Shown here piece after piece: positions 28,982 to 39,335 of a DNA stretch of 64,000 nt. Where the stretch lies: assembly GCF_900110415.1 (NCBI RefSeq), contig NZ_FODR01000020.1, positions 1 to 64,000 on the forward strand, read 5' to 3'. Numbering within the stretch: the first letter of the stretch is position 1; each line of letters starts with the position of its first letter. The stretch is from Mucilaginibacter sp. OK283. GTDB lineage: Bacteria > Bacteroidota > Bacteroidia > Sphingobacteriales > Sphingobacteriaceae. The translations under genes and the position numbers were made by a program. The notes under the pieces were generated by a model that was not told where the DNA came from, searched no databases, and saw only the letters and a list, made by a program, of their open reading frames with translations.

Positions 28982-31900
28982 TTAAAATTTAACGTTTGCA
29001 CCTAAGTTGATAATTCGCTGCTGCGGATAAAACTGACCGCTGCCACTGGTTCCTTCAGGGTCATAATCCTTCACCTTGGTGATGGTGAACAAGTTGAACG
29101 CGCTTGCATACACCCTTAAGCCGCCTAATTTAATTTTTGAAAGGAAAGCTGTATTGAAATTATAACCTAACTGAACGTTTTTCAACCTGAAGAACGAAGC
29201 ATCATTAAGCCAAAACGTACTGTTGTACTGACCACCGCTGATAGCGTTAGATGCACGATCTGTTACCCTTGGATAGGTTCCGTTTGGATTCGAGGCGCTA
29301 AACCTGTTATCGGCCCAGCTGCTGTAAAAGTTACCAATGCTTCCCGATTCAGGTAAAACATATTGGCTAACCTGCGCCTGGCCTGAAAACAATACCGAAA
29401 GATCAAAATTACTGTAAGCCGCGTTCAGCGTAAATCCATAAGTAATTTGTGGGATGTTACCATATTTGGTGCGTGTTTGGTCGTCGGCATTTATTTGGCC
29501 GTCGCCGTTAAAGTCCTGGTATTTTAAGTCGCCAATTTTGGCGCCTGTAACATGCGGATAACTGTCAAGATCTGCCTGGGTACGGAAAATACCTATGGCA
29601 TTGTAAAGCAGGTAGGTGTTCAAAGGCCTGCCGGTTTGGCGCTGATAACTTATAGCGCCACTGGCTTCATCGATAAAAATGATTTTGCTTTTAGCATAGG
29701 TTACGTTACCGCTTATACCCCAGCTAAATTTATTGCTGGTGTGGTTGTAGCCGAGGGTTGCCTCAAAACCTTCGCTGTTTACTTTACCAATATTTTCCGA
29801 CGGAACCAAAGGATCAGAACCGTATGGATTTACGATACCCGAAGTACCTGGCAACGACGCGTTCCTTGCAGCAAGGATGTCAGAACGTTTTTGTTTAAAG
29901 TATATGGCCTCAACTGTAAAGTCGTGCAGGAATGTAGCATTTACACCAATATCCAGCTTTTTGGCAACTTCCCAGGTAATGTTAGGGTTAGCCAGTTTTA
30001 CCAGGTTAACGTTTGGCTGAATGGTATTTGACCCGCTGCCCGGAACGCTGGCTACAAAACCGTTGTTAACCAAAACATAATTGTCAAAATACTGGAAGCC
30101 GTTTACGTTGTCGTTACCTAACGAACCGTACGATGCCCTTAGTTTTAGATCATCAAAAAAGCTAACATTATCTTTAAACCAATTTTCTTTGGTGATCCTC
30201 CATCCTACCGATGCCGATGGGAAATAACCCCATTGCTTGCCAGAAGGGAATATCGAACTACCATCAGCACGAAGCTGGCCTTCAAATAAGTATTTTTCAT
30301 CAAAGGCATATGCTAAACGGCTTATTACACTACGACGGTTATAGTTTGAGCTATAGCCCGAGTTCAGGTAATCTGTTGCGGCACTGCCACCCTGTGAAAG
30401 CTCGGGCAGTTGTGATGATAAATAGTTGTAGCGCGTGGCATCAAAATATTCAAGGTGATTTTTACTTTGCTCATAACCAACAAAAGCATTTACATCGTGC
30501 TTGCCAAATTTGCGTACATAATTCAGCTTAATGTTTGAGGTAAGTAATGCCTGGTTGGTTTGCGACTCAAACAGTGTTGGAGCGTTGTTATTACCGCCAA
30601 CCACATTTTTGTTGTAAGTTTTTGCATTGGCATCATAGCTGTACAGAATATAAGGCTTACTGAAGTTTTTGTCAAACGCATATGATTTATCAACAGAAAA
30701 GAAACCATCCAAAGACAAACCTTCAATACCCGGAAGTGCGTAGCTGCCCTTTAAAATACCGTTAAACACCTGGGTGGGATTATTGTTAACACCACCAATA
30801 TCGGTTACCTGAACGGCCGGGTTGTTGTTTTCGATACCTGTTGTTGGCAATCCGTTTGGATAGTAGGCTGCAACAATAGGTTTTGCGCGGTACACAGAAC
30901 GGAATACGTCGCCGGCGCCTACTTCAGGAAACTGCCTGTCTTCTTCCCTGCCTGAAAGTGACAAGCCTACTTTTAAACGTTTGGTAACATTAGCATCAAT
31001 ATTTGAACGGAAATTATACTGGTGATATTTGGTAACACCATTTTTGTATAAGCCATCCTGGTAAATAGTACCCAGCGAAACAAAGTATTTTACATCTTCG
31101 CTACCACCGGCAACCGAAAGACTATGCTGATTTTGTAAGGCAGTGCTTTTAAGTGTTTGCTTTTCCCAATCGGTATTAGGGTAATTTAATGGATCTGAAC
31201 CGTCTTTAAATTTCTGGATCTGGTCTGCCGAGTATGACTGGTTTGGGCCTCCGCCAGGATTCGAGTCAAGGCTTATCTCGTTCATGATTTGGGCATAAGT
31301 TGCAGCATCGGCCATTTTTGGCAAACGCGTTGGCGAACTGAAGCCCTGGTTAAAGCTGTAGTTAATGGTTGGCTTACCCGATTTACCACGTTTAGTGGTA
31401 ACCAGGATAACACCATTTGCCGCCCTGTTACCGTATATGGCCGCCGATGCATCCTTCAACACCGACATACTTTCGATGTCATTAGGATCAAGCCTTTCCA
31501 AACCACCTATCTGGCCTGGCACGCCGTCAACCACTATTAGCACGTTGTTGCTTCCGGTAGTAGCCAAACCACGAATGGTGATGTTTGATCCATCGTATCC
31601 AGGCTCGCCGCTGCGGTTGTTAACAATAACGCCTGAGAATCTTCCGGCTAATGCGTTTGAAAGGTTGGGCTGCGGGCTTTTAACCAATTCCGAGCCCTTA
31701 ACCTGGGAAATAGAACCGGTTAATGTAGCTTTCTTTTGTGTGCCGTAACCGACAACCACAACTTCGTTTAGTGATTTTGCATCGGCCTCTAATTTTACGT
31801 TGATAATTGTTTGGCCGTTAACGGGTACCTCCTGCCTGGTATAACCGATATAGGTAAAAACTAATGTGGCCGAAGCATCGGGCACGTTTAGTGTAAACTT

Positions 31901-32158
31901 ACCGTTAATGTCGGTAATAACACCGGTAGTAGTACCTTTTAAAGTTACTGATACGCCTGGCAGGGTTTCACCTTTTTCGTCGGTTACAACACCGCTTATT
32001 TTAAGGTCTTGCTTGTTAACGTTTTTAACTCCCGCATATACCTGGGTTGGTATTGCAGTAGTAGTTAAACAAGCAATGGCCATACTTGTGGCTAATAAGA
32101 AAAGCCGGGGTAATCTTTTCCGGTGAGGGGAATGCTTTACGTGTAAATTTGATTTCAT
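28982..32158 (-). CDS. SusC/RagA family TonB-linked outer-membrane transporter
   Basis: A 1058-aa TonB-dependent porin for oligosaccharide uptake. Order of parts: an extended signal region (about 1-42), a carboxypeptidase-regulatory-like domain (I-S-G-V-V-T-D-E-K-G-E-T-L-P-G-V), the SusC signature V-V-V-V-G-Y-G-T-Q, the plug with G-L-A-T-T-G-S-N-N-V-L-I-V-V-D-G-V-P-G, and the beta-barrel ending N-L-G-A-N-V-K-F with a terminal Phe. It is the first gene of the SusC-SusD unit and lies directly downstream of the hybrid sensor that probably activates it. Full length, no defect seen. Confidence 0.95.
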   Translation of the reverse strand: MKSNLHVKHSPHRKRLPRLFLLATSMAIACLTTTAIPTQVYAGVKNVNKQDLKISGVVTDEKGETLPGVSVTLKGTTTGVITDINGKFTLNVPDASATLVFTYIGYTRQEVPVNGQTIINVKLEADAKSLNEVVVVGYGTQKKATLTGSISQVKGSELVKSPQPNLSNALAGRFSGVIVNNRSGEPGYDGSNITIRGLATTGSNNVLIVVDGVPGQIGGLERLDPNDIESMSVLKDASAAIYGNRAANGVILVTTKRGKSGKPTINYSFNQGFSSPTRLPKMADAATYAQIMNEISLDSNPGGGPNQSYSADQIQKFKDGSDPLNYPNTDWEKQTLKSTALQNQHSLSVAGGSEDVKYFVSLGTIYQDGLYKNGVTKYHQYNFRSNIDANVTKRLKVGLSLSGREEDRQFPEVGAGDVFRSVYRAKPIVAAYYPNGLPTTGIENNNPAVQVTDIGGVNNNPTQVFNGILKGSYALPGIEGLSLDGFFSVDKSYAFDKNFSKPYILYSYDANAKTYNKNVVGGNNNAPTLFESQTNQALLTSNIKLNYVRKFGKHDVNAFVGYEQSKNHLEYFDATRYNYLSSQLPELSQGGSAATDYLNSGYSSNYNRRSVISRLAYAFDEKYLFEGQLRADGSSIFPSGKQWGYFPSASVGWRITKENWFKDNVSFFDDLKLRASYGSLGNDNVNGFQYFDNYVLVNNGFVASVPGSGSNTIQPNVNLVKLANPNITWEVAKKLDIGVNATFLHDFTVEAIYFKQKRSDILAARNASLPGTSGIVNPYGSDPLVPSENIGKVNSEGFEATLGYNHTSNKFSWGISGNVTYAKSKIIFIDEASGAISYQRQTGRPLNTYLLYNAIGIFRTQADLDSYPHVTGAKIGDLKYQDFNGDGQINADDQTRTKYGNIPQITYGFTLNAAYSNFDLSVLFSGQAQVSQYVLPESGSIGNFYSSWADNRFSASNPNGTYPRVTDRASNAISGGQYNSTFWLNDASFFRLKNVQLGYNFNTAFLSKIKLGGLRVYASAFNLFTITKVKDYDPEGTSGSGQFYPQQRIINLGANVKF

Positions 32159-32385
32159 ATTTTACTGGGTTTTCTAAATTCAGGATGTCGATCGAACGCA
32201 TTTTCCGGGCAATTAAAACAGCTGCATCAAGCCGCGTAAACTCATGATTTTACAAAGCTTTTTACATGTTATTAAAATGGCCGGTAATGAATTACGATTT
32301 ATCTCCGGTTAATTGGTAAGGCCAAAATGGGGTTAAATAGCAAAATTGAGTGAGGGGTAAATTCTCAATTAAATAGGGGGTAAAT

Positions 32386-32428
32386 AAGCAAAACCCGCTT
32401 AAATACGTGATTTAAGTGGGTTTTGCTT
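32386..32428 (-). terminator. Strong hairpin after the hybrid-sensor gene
   Basis: A 19-bp stem, left arm 32386-32404 and right arm 32410-32428, has a 5-base loop and only one G-T wobble. It lies about 20 bp after the minus-strand stop at 32449. It should end the sensor transcript and separate it from the SusC promoter. Confidence 0.8.
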
Positions 32429-32448
32429 AGGGGGTAAATTAATCACCA

Positions 32449-35400
32449 TCAATTTTCTTTAATTACATCGCGGTTTACGTTGTAATTATTATGGAATGGT
32501 TTTCGGTATTTCTTGATGTAATCTGACGGGTTTACTCCAAACAGCTTATGAAACTGTTCCCTGAAATATTTAAGGTCATTTAGGCCCACTTTATAGGCGG
32601 TTTCATAAATGGTGCTATCGGTAGTTAACAGGATCTCGGCGGCCTTCCTTAACCGGATAAACCGGATAAAACTATTGGCCGATTGCCCCGAAATAGACTT
32701 AATACGCCGGTACAAATTGGAGTGGCTCATCCCTATTTCGGCAGCCAGTGTTTTTATACTGAACTCGGGGTCGGTTAAATGTCGTTCTACAATAACCAGG
32801 CACTTTTCTAAAAACTCTTTGTATTCCTGCGATATCTTCAGATCGTTTGATTTGAGGGTTATCTCGTTATAAAAGTATTTTTGCAGGTTGTTCCTGCTTT
32901 TCAAAATGCCGTTAACACGGGCTATCAATATTTCTTTTTCAAATGGCTTTGTAATATAATCGTCGGCACCGCCTTCAATCCCTTTTAATTTTATCTCGGC
33001 AGATGAACTTGCTGTTAACAAAATTACCGGTATGTGATTTAAAATAGGATCTTCCTTCACCCTATGGCAAACTTCGATACCGCTTAAACCCTGCATCATT
33101 ACATCGCTGATAACAATATCCGGCACAAGCTGATAAACCAGCGCAAGCCCATCTGTACCATTGTCCGCCTCAAAAATCTCAAAGTCATCATTAAATATTT
33201 GCTTAAGGTAATCGCGGATTTGCTGATTATCTTCTATAAGCAGCATGGTTTTGGTATCAGAGCTCAGCAGATCGGCATTTTTGGCTTTTGCCTGTTTACC
33301 ACCTGGGGCATCCGGTGTTAACTCCCCTTTATTTTCTATCAGTTCATCTAAAAAAACAGAGGTTTCAGCAACATCCTCAAAAACAAATTGCTGCCCAAAA
33401 TGGGCTTTCCCCTTTAATAAACAAATATTGAAAACGGTGCCGCTACCGGGTTTACTTTCATAAGCAATTTTACCCTTATGGTTTTCAACAAACACTTTAA
33501 CCAGGTACAAGCCAATACCAAACCCACCTGCCATGGGGGCAGCATTTTCAACCTGGTAAAACCTGTTAAATAGTTGCTCGCCCGTGCCTTCGGTTATGCC
33601 GCAGCCGTTGTCACGTATCTCAATCCTTACGTTGTCGGCTTCGTTTATTACCGTACAGCTTACAGCGCCGCGCTCCGGTGTAAACTTAAGGGCGTTTGAT
33701 ATCAAATTAAACAAAACAATCTCTATCTTCTCGCGGTCGGCAAATATTTCAATCGCGTCTGTTTGGCTTATAAAATCAAACTGTATTTGTTTTGTTTTGG
33801 CCTGGTGGTTAAAGCATAAAAAAACTTCGCGGCATAGGTTTACAATATTTAGCTTAACTAATTTTAGTTTATCGGTATCGCTTTCTGCTTTTCTGAACAG
33901 CAGTAACTGGTCAACAAGGCTTAATAGCCGCCTCGCATTCCTGTAAACAATGTGCAGGTTGCCCACATCGCCCTTATCTGCCGGACCAAACAACATATCC
34001 TTTACGGGGTTAATAATTAAGGTTAGCGGTGTTCTGAACTCGTGGGATATGTTAGTAAAAAACGAAAGCTTCCGCTCATTCAGCTCTTTATCTTTTTCGG
34101 CCGAGAGCTGAGCTATTTTAATATCATATTTTAGCTTCGACTGGTTGGCCCTATATTGTATATAGTAATAAATAATAACTCCTATTGTAGCCAGGTAGCA
34201 TAAATAAGCCCACCATGTTTTGTACCATGGCGGCAAAATTTTTATATGCAATGTTGCATAGTCATCCATCCAGATACCGTCCTGGTCGGCTGCTTTTACC
34301 TTAAAAACATAATCGCCGGCCCCCAGGTAACGATAGGTTGCCGACCGCTGGTTACCCACATAGTTCCATGATTTATCAAGCCCATCCAGCCGATACGCAA
34401 AATTGCCTTTTTGAGGATAAACATAATTTAAAGCAGTGTATTGAATTGAAAACACCGATTGGTCTGGCTGAAGCGTAAGTAGAGCAGTTTCACTAATGGT
34501 TTTTGATAATACGGTTTCGTCCTTGCCCTGGATGCCTACCTCTATCTGCTTATCAAAAATCTGCAAACCGGTTATCATTATCGGCGATTTGTAATGATTT
34601 TGATTTACTTTTTCGGGATCGAAAATATTAAGCCCTTCAGTTCCGCCAAAATACATCAGTTTACCCACGGTATCCATTACAACCGACCCGGCATTAAATT
34701 GCCCTGATTGTAATCCATCCGATTTATCGTAGTTGATTATTTTATTGGTATAAGTGTCAATACATGATAAACCCTGGTTGGTGCTAATCCAAACCGTGCC
34801 ATTACCTGCTTCTTTTATAGCATTTATGGTATTGTTTGCCAGTCCGTTTTTTTCATTGAATTTTTTAAACGTTTTTGACTTAAGATTATACACAATCAGT
34901 CCATCGCCTTCGGTACCTATCCATAATTGATTTTTCTTATCAGGATAAAGTGAAAAAATGATCTGGCTCGGGAAATTCCTTTTTTCGGCATCATCCTTAA
35001 ACAGCCGCGAAAACTTTTTTTGCGCAACATCATAGTATATCAATCCATTACCATAGGTACCTACAAACAAATTCCCTTTTTCGTCTTCGGCTATGGCCCG
35101 TACGTCATATGACCCAAAGCCACTGTTGGCCGGGGTGTAATTGGTAAACGTTTTGGTAGCAGGATTAAAAAGGCTCAACCCACCTCCGTTGGTACCAACC
35201 CACAAATTTTTATGTATATCCTGGTAAATAGCTCTTACATCATTCCCCCCGATACTTTTATTATCTGCTGCGTCATGGCTAAAGTTTGTGAACGAGTCTG
35301 TTTTTTTATTGTATAAAAAAAGCCCCCGTGCATAAGTGCCAAACCAAACATTCTTATTCCTATCCGTATAGCCGTACAAAAAAGCGCTATCCGTAAGGCC

Positions 35401-36624
35401 TCCAGGGCGGTTGTTGGCTTTGTATTGTTTAACCAGGCTTCCATCGGTCCGCATTTTAAAAATACCGTCGCCATCGGTACCAAGCCATAAATAGCCATCG
35501 CCGTCCTGGCACATTCCGTAAAACCGGACCCAACTTTCGCCACTTTTCTCAACCCTTTTCTTTTGGATATTGGTAAACCGCGCCTTGATATTACTTATCA
35601 TTCCAATACCATCATCATAGGTGCCAAGCCAGGTATTTTTGTCCTTATCTATAAACAGGGTTTGAACAGAACGTTGTGTTATGTGATGATCATCATCGCC
35701 GGTAATTGGCAAAAGCGAAAAATTTATTGACGTTGGGTCCCGGTCTGTCAAAACCTTGTACACGCCGCCATCCTGTAAGCCAACCAGCAACTGGTTACTG
35801 CCATCTTCAATTATGGATAAATATCTTTTATTTTTAAAAGCAGGCTGGGCAGTTTGCAATTGCGAAAACATGTTTTTATCGCGGTTATAATATATAATAC
35901 CCTTGCCTGTAGCTATCCATACATTGTGAAAATGATCTTCGAAAATATCGTTTATGCGCCCAACCATAAAGTTGTTTATAGGCACAGGCAGGTTTGCCTT
36001 ATTGGCAACTACGCCATTTTTTTGATTAACTATATTGATACCGGCATTATCTGTACCTAACCAGAGCAAACCTTTTGAATCTTCGAGCAAGGCGGTTATC
36101 CGGTAACTTGACAACCCCGGCAGCGACTTGCTGTTGTAATTTTTAAATTTTAACGTTTGCGTATTAAAATAGGAAAAGCCTACGCCATATGATGCTATCC
36201 AAAGATTACCGTTGGTACTTTTGGCAATGTTGTTTACGGCATTTTTAACATTATTGCCATACGTGAATTTATAATGCGAGAATTTTTCGGTACGGGTATC
36301 AAGCCTGCTCAGGCCGCTCCTGGACGAAACCCAGATATATCCCTGTTTTCCTAAAATTATACTTTGTACAAAGTTGCTTGCCAATGAAGTTGAATCGCCC
36401 TGGCGAGATCTGAAAACCTTAAAGGTGGTACCATCAAAACGGTTAAGCCCCTCATTGGTGGCAAACCACATAAACCCTTTATTATCCTGCGTAATACTAT
36501 TTACGATGCCAAAAGAAAGCCCATCTTTTAACGAATATTTAAGCACCTTATTTTTTATAGGTGATTGGGCATAACCCCAAAGCGCAAAAATCAGTAAAGC
36601 AAATAGTATAATTATTTTCTTCAT
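32449..36624 (-). CDS. Hybrid two-component sensor/regulator (HTCS) with AraC output
   Basis: A 1391-aa one-piece two-component system that controls a glycan locus. A signal peptide is followed by about 700 residues of propeller repeats (D-N-K-G-F-M-W-F-A-T-N-E-G-L; E-D-S-K-G-L-L-W-L-G-T), a Y_Y_Y domain (Y-R-L-D-G-L-D-K-S-W), one membrane helix (W-W-A-Y-L-C-Y-L-A-T-I-G-V), and HisKA with H861 in S-H-E-F-R-T-P-L. HATPase (G-G-F-G-I-G-L-Y), a receiver with D1174 in I-S-D-V-M-M, and an AraC HTH (S-H-S-N-L-Y-R-R) follow. The periplasmic part binds the inducing sugar; the AraC part should activate susCD next door. All catalytic residues are present. Confidence 0.95.
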   Translation of the reverse strand: MKKIIILFALLIFALWGYAQSPIKNKVLKYSLKDGLSFGIVNSITQDNKGFMWFATNEGLNRFDGTTFKVFRSRQGDSTSLASNFVQSIILGKQGYIWVSSRSGLSRLDTRTEKFSHYKFTYGNNVKNAVNNIAKSTNGNLWIASYGVGFSYFNTQTLKFKNYNSKSLPGLSSYRITALLEDSKGLLWLGTDNAGINIVNQKNGVVANKANLPVPINNFMVGRINDIFEDHFHNVWIATGKGIIYYNRDKNMFSQLQTAQPAFKNKRYLSIIEDGSNQLLVGLQDGGVYKVLTDRDPTSINFSLLPITGDDDHHITQRSVQTLFIDKDKNTWLGTYDDGIGMISNIKARFTNIQKKRVEKSGESWVRFYGMCQDGDGYLWLGTDGDGIFKMRTDGSLVKQYKANNRPGGLTDSAFLYGYTDRNKNVWFGTYARGLFLYNKKTDSFTNFSHDAADNKSIGGNDVRAIYQDIHKNLWVGTNGGGLSLFNPATKTFTNYTPANSGFGSYDVRAIAEDEKGNLFVGTYGNGLIYYDVAQKKFSRLFKDDAEKRNFPSQIIFSLYPDKKNQLWIGTEGDGLIVYNLKSKTFKKFNEKNGLANNTINAIKEAGNGTVWISTNQGLSCIDTYTNKIINYDKSDGLQSGQFNAGSVVMDTVGKLMYFGGTEGLNIFDPEKVNQNHYKSPIMITGLQIFDKQIEVGIQGKDETVLSKTISETALLTLQPDQSVFSIQYTALNYVYPQKGNFAYRLDGLDKSWNYVGNQRSATYRYLGAGDYVFKVKAADQDGIWMDDYATLHIKILPPWYKTWWAYLCYLATIGVIIYYYIQYRANQSKLKYDIKIAQLSAEKDKELNERKLSFFTNISHEFRTPLTLIINPVKDMLFGPADKGDVGNLHIVYRNARRLLSLVDQLLLFRKAESDTDKLKLVKLNIVNLCREVFLCFNHQAKTKQIQFDFISQTDAIEIFADREKIEIVLFNLISNALKFTPERGAVSCTVINEADNVRIEIRDNGCGITEGTGEQLFNRFYQVENAAPMAGGFGIGLYLVKVFVENHKGKIAYESKPGSGTVFNICLLKGKAHFGQQFVFEDVAETSVFLDELIENKGELTPDAPGGKQAKAKNADLLSSDTKTMLLIEDNQQIRDYLKQIFNDDFEIFEADNGTDGLALVYQLVPDIVISDVMMQGLSGIEVCHRVKEDPILNHIPVILLTASSSAEIKLKGIEGGADDYITKPFEKEILIARVNGILKSRNNLQKYFYNEITLKSNDLKISQEYKEFLEKCLVIVERHLTDPEFSIKTLAAEIGMSHSNLYRRIKSISGQSANSFIRFIRLRKAAEILLTTDSTIYETAYKVGLNDLKYFREQFHKLFGVNPSDYIKKYRKPFHNNYNVNRDVIKEN

Positions 36625-36886
36625 AAAAAATCAGGCGTCAACTACACTCCATACTGCCCAATAACACACAATAACATAACCGCAAGTTACCAATTTACAA
36701 ATCGGCATGAAACCATTACGGCCACGAATTTTAGGTTCAACTGGTTTTAGTTTAATTGTGTAAGCTACACTTAATGTTGAAATAAAAAAAATAATTATCA
36801 ATTTTTGGTTTTATAAAAGGTAACAGCCAACCACCGCAACTATCCCGGTTGGTAAGTTGTTTTGAATTAGCGGGAGCGGCTAAATA

Positions 36887-37768
36887 TTATTTTACCGCAG
36901 CAATTGCCGGATAAACCAATAAGGGCATGCCGATATGCTTAGCAAGTTTTTGTGTGTAGCTACCTGAAAAAAATCGTTCTAAAAAATTTTGTCGACGGTG
37001 CACGGTAGCAATCATATCAATTTGCCCATGTTTACATATCCAATCAAGTCCCTGATCTACATCGGCGCTTTTTATGTTTCTGTAGTAAATTTTAGGGTAG
37101 TTAATTTTATCCGTTACATCACTTAAAAATTTATTCACCTGCTTATTATCCAAATGGGCATCCTTATCCTGGCTGGTAATGTGTGTTATCAAAATTTCGG
37201 CATTAAAATATCTGGCTATTTCGGCAACGGAATTTAATACATCAATATCTCCGGCCAGCATATCGGTAGTGAAAGCTATTTTTTTAAAGGGTTTAAATTT
37301 AACTTTAGGCGGCACCAGCAGCACCGGGAATTTTGCATGATCAATTACCGACCGGCTATTACTGCCCATGAATAGCCTACTCAATGCGCCCGCACCCGAC
37401 ATCCCCATTACAACCAACGATAGCCGCCTTTCCTGAACAATTTCGCCAACCACATCGGCTACCAAACCCATTTGGCACGAATAACCAACATGGGGTTTAA
37501 AATTGCCCGCGTTAGGGGCAAGTTCACGCGCCATCTCATGCTCCATTTCAATCGCGGTAACGCTTAAGGCGTCCATAGTGGCTGTTTCCAGGTGCGAGTA
37601 GTCGGCTGTTGCCCAAGCATCCGGATTGGCTACCAATGTTTGCACAGGCAATAATATAGCATGACAGATGTGTACACCGGTCCTTAGCCCCGCGGCGAGT
37701 TGTAAAGCATAATGGCTTGCATTTACCGCGCAGGGAGAAAAATCCGTAGGCACCAGTATTGTGTTCAT
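36887..37768 (-). CDS. Universal stress protein, tandem UspA domains
   Basis: A 293-aa cytoplasmic protein with two UspA folds. The first (1-148) keeps the ATP-binding pattern G-M-S-G-A-G-A-L-S-R-L-F-M-G-S-N-S-R-S. The second is more diverged and ends S-G-S-Y-T-Q-K-L-A. The ATG at 37768 was chosen over a TTG two codons upstream. It is transcribed divergently from two further Usp genes. The palindrome at 37844-37855, centred 82 bp upstream of this ATG, suggests control by the Fnr-like regulator. The role is inferred: survival under low oxygen or energy stress. Confidence 0.9.
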   Translation of the reverse strand: MNTILVPTDFSPCAVNASHYALQLAAGLRTGVHICHAILLPVQTLVANPDAWATADYSHLETATMDALSVTAIEMEHEMARELAPNAGNFKPHVGYSCQMGLVADVVGEIVQERRLSLVVMGMSGAGALSRLFMGSNSRSVIDHAKFPVLLVPPKVKFKPFKKIAFTTDMLAGDIDVLNSVAEIARYFNAEILITHITSQDKDAHLDNKQVNKFLSDVTDKINYPKIYYRNIKSADVDQGLDWICKHGQIDMIATVHRRQNFLERFFSGSYTQKLAKHIGMPLLVYPAIAAVK

Positions 37769-37843
37769 AACCAAAACTTTAAGTTGTTATCAAATATCAG
37801 TTTGCTGTGCATTATAATAAATGACAGCGGGCATAATCATAGG

Positions 37844-37855
37844 TGATATCAGTCA
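37844..37855. promoter_or_regulatory. Predicted Fnr/FixK-like site (site 1)
   Basis: TGATATCAGTCA fits TGAY-N4-RTCA. It is centred about 82 bp before the minus-strand Usp start at 37768. It is one of nine matching sites in this island. Confidence 0.6.
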
Positions 37856-37937
37856 TTCGGGTTCAAAATTAGTTTCGCCACAACAATTCCACAGGTGCAG
37901 GTTAGCGCTTCAAATGATATAGCATCATAATAAAAAG

Positions 37938-37949
37938 TGACAGGCGTCA
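37938..37949. promoter_or_regulatory. Predicted Fnr/FixK-like site (site 2)
   Basis: TGACAGGCGTCA forms the core of a perfect 10-bp-arm palindrome (37932-37955) with A5 and T5 flanks. It is centred about 64 bp before the Usp start at 38008. It is the most symmetrical site in the set. Confidence 0.75.
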
Positions 37950-38007
37950 CTTTTTAAACACCCTCATTTCCTGAGCTTTACTCAAAAATAATTAAACCGT
38001 AAAAGCC

Positions 38008-38868
38008 ATGAAAAAAATACTGATTGGTACCGATTTTTCAGAGAATGCTAAAAATGCCGCCATTTTTGGTTACAAACTGGCAGTGCAAACCAAAAGCGAT
38101 ATAGAAATATGTACAGCGATGATAATCCCGGCCGAAATTCCGCAAGCTGGCGTAATTGTGTGGCCTATGGAAGAATATCACGTTATTGAAGAAGGCGCAC
38201 TAGCCGAACTAAAGCTGCTAAAAAAAGCACTTGAAGCACAACACGCCGATGGCGATTTTAAACCCCACATAAGCCTTAAGGCCCAACCAGGCACAGCTAC
38301 TGATGTGTTAAAAACACTGGCCGAGCAGGATCATGCTGACTTGATAGTTGCCGGAACACATGGCGCCGGGGGCATAAGCAGCTTAATGCTTGGTAACCAT
38401 GCACGCAATATGATTGATGCCACACCAACCCCATTATTGCTTATCCCATCGGGCTTCAGGTATACCCATATTAAAACCATTGCTATTGCACTTGATATGA
38501 AACATAAGGCCGAAGATTTTACGACCATTACAGGCATACTGCCGCTGGCAACTTTATTAAATGCAACCATACAATTGATACACATTTGCCACGAAGGCGA
38601 AGACACCGCCGAAGCAGGATTATACCTGACCGAAATGGTGCAAGAGGTTAAACAAATTGCAGGATATGCTAAAACAGGTTCATTAATTATTAAACAGGCC
38701 CCAACCGAAACCGGGCTTAACTGGTTATGTAACTACGGGAATGTTGATATGCTGGCTATGGTGCACCACCATCGCGGTTTACTTGCCTCGCTGTTTACCG
38801 GCAGCCATACTAAAAAAATGGCAGGGCACATTGCATCGCCCTTATTAGTAATACCAGCAAAATCTTAA
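38008..38868 (+). CDS. Universal stress protein, tandem UspA domains
   Basis: A 286-aa protein with two UspA domains. The first has the nucleotide-binding pattern G-T-H-G-A-G-G-I-S-S-L-M-L-G-N-H-A-R-N. The second ends F-T-G-S-H-T-K-K-M-A-G-H-I. It is first in a three-gene operon with the 146-aa helical protein (26 bp gap) and another Usp gene. A strong Fnr-like palindrome precedes it. Function is inferred from family: nucleotide-binding stress response, here probably induced by oxygen limitation. Confidence 0.92.
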   Translation: MKKILIGTDFSENAKNAAIFGYKLAVQTKSDIEICTAMIIPAEIPQAGVIVWPMEEYHVIEEGALAELKLLKKALEAQHADGDFKPHISLKAQPGTATDVLKTLAEQDHADLIVAGTHGAGGISSLMLGNHARNMIDATPTPLLLIPSGFRYTHIKTIAIALDMKHKAEDFTTITGILPLATLLNATIQLIHICHEGEDTAEAGLYLTEMVQEVKQIAGYAKTGSLIIKQAPTETGLNWLCNYGNVDMLAMVHHHRGLLASLFTGSHTKKMAGHIASPLLVIPAKS

Positions 38869-38894
38869 CAATTACTTTAATAAAAATTACCACC

Positions 38895-39335
38895 ATGAAT
38901 AAGTTAACACCCGATACCGGGTTAGAAGATGAAATACAGGAGCTTTATATTTTAGCCGGCCAGTGGATGAAAGATGTTTGTTTTATGGAGGATGAAATCC
39001 GTTTTTTTAATAACATTCTTTGTAAATATAACAACGCTGAACTTACTCCTGATATGATGATAAAAAAGGAAGAATTTGAACAGGAAGTATCCAAACAGGC
39101 AAAAAAAATCGATAGTCTTAAATCCGATATACCTGCATTTCTCGTATTTCTTAAACCGTTTGTAGGTAATGAGAAAGAAGCGATGAACCTTCATTTTATT
39201 GAAAAATATAGTGAACTGGCAAGTGGCTTAACCGAAGCTATGAATGCCTTAAAGGCAACAAAAAATAAGTTATTTACCTATGCGGAAAGAATTATGGCAT
39301 CCGGCAAAATTATTCCAGTATTAAAAGATAACTAA
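38895..39335 (+). CDS. Small helical protein of unknown function (146 aa)
   Basis: Not recognised as a named family. The protein is almost entirely helical, with charged heptad-like stretches (I-K-K-E-E-F-E-Q-E-V-S-K-Q-A-K-K) that suggest a coiled coil or helical bundle. It has no signal peptide or membrane segment. The N-terminal pattern W-M-x-D-V-x-F-M-x-x-E-x-x-F-F matches W-L-x-D-L-x-F-F-x-x-E-x-x-F-L in the 137-aa protein at 60393, so the two may be distant paralogues. It is sandwiched between two Usp genes, and its stop codon directly abuts the next ATG, so it should share their regulation. Confidence 0.8.
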   Translation: MNKLTPDTGLEDEIQELYILAGQWMKDVCFMEDEIRFFNNILCKYNNAELTPDMMIKKEEFEQEVSKQAKKIDSLKSDIPAFLVFLKPFVGNEKEAMNLHFIEKYSELASGLTEAMNALKATKNKLFTYAERIMASGKIIPVLKDN

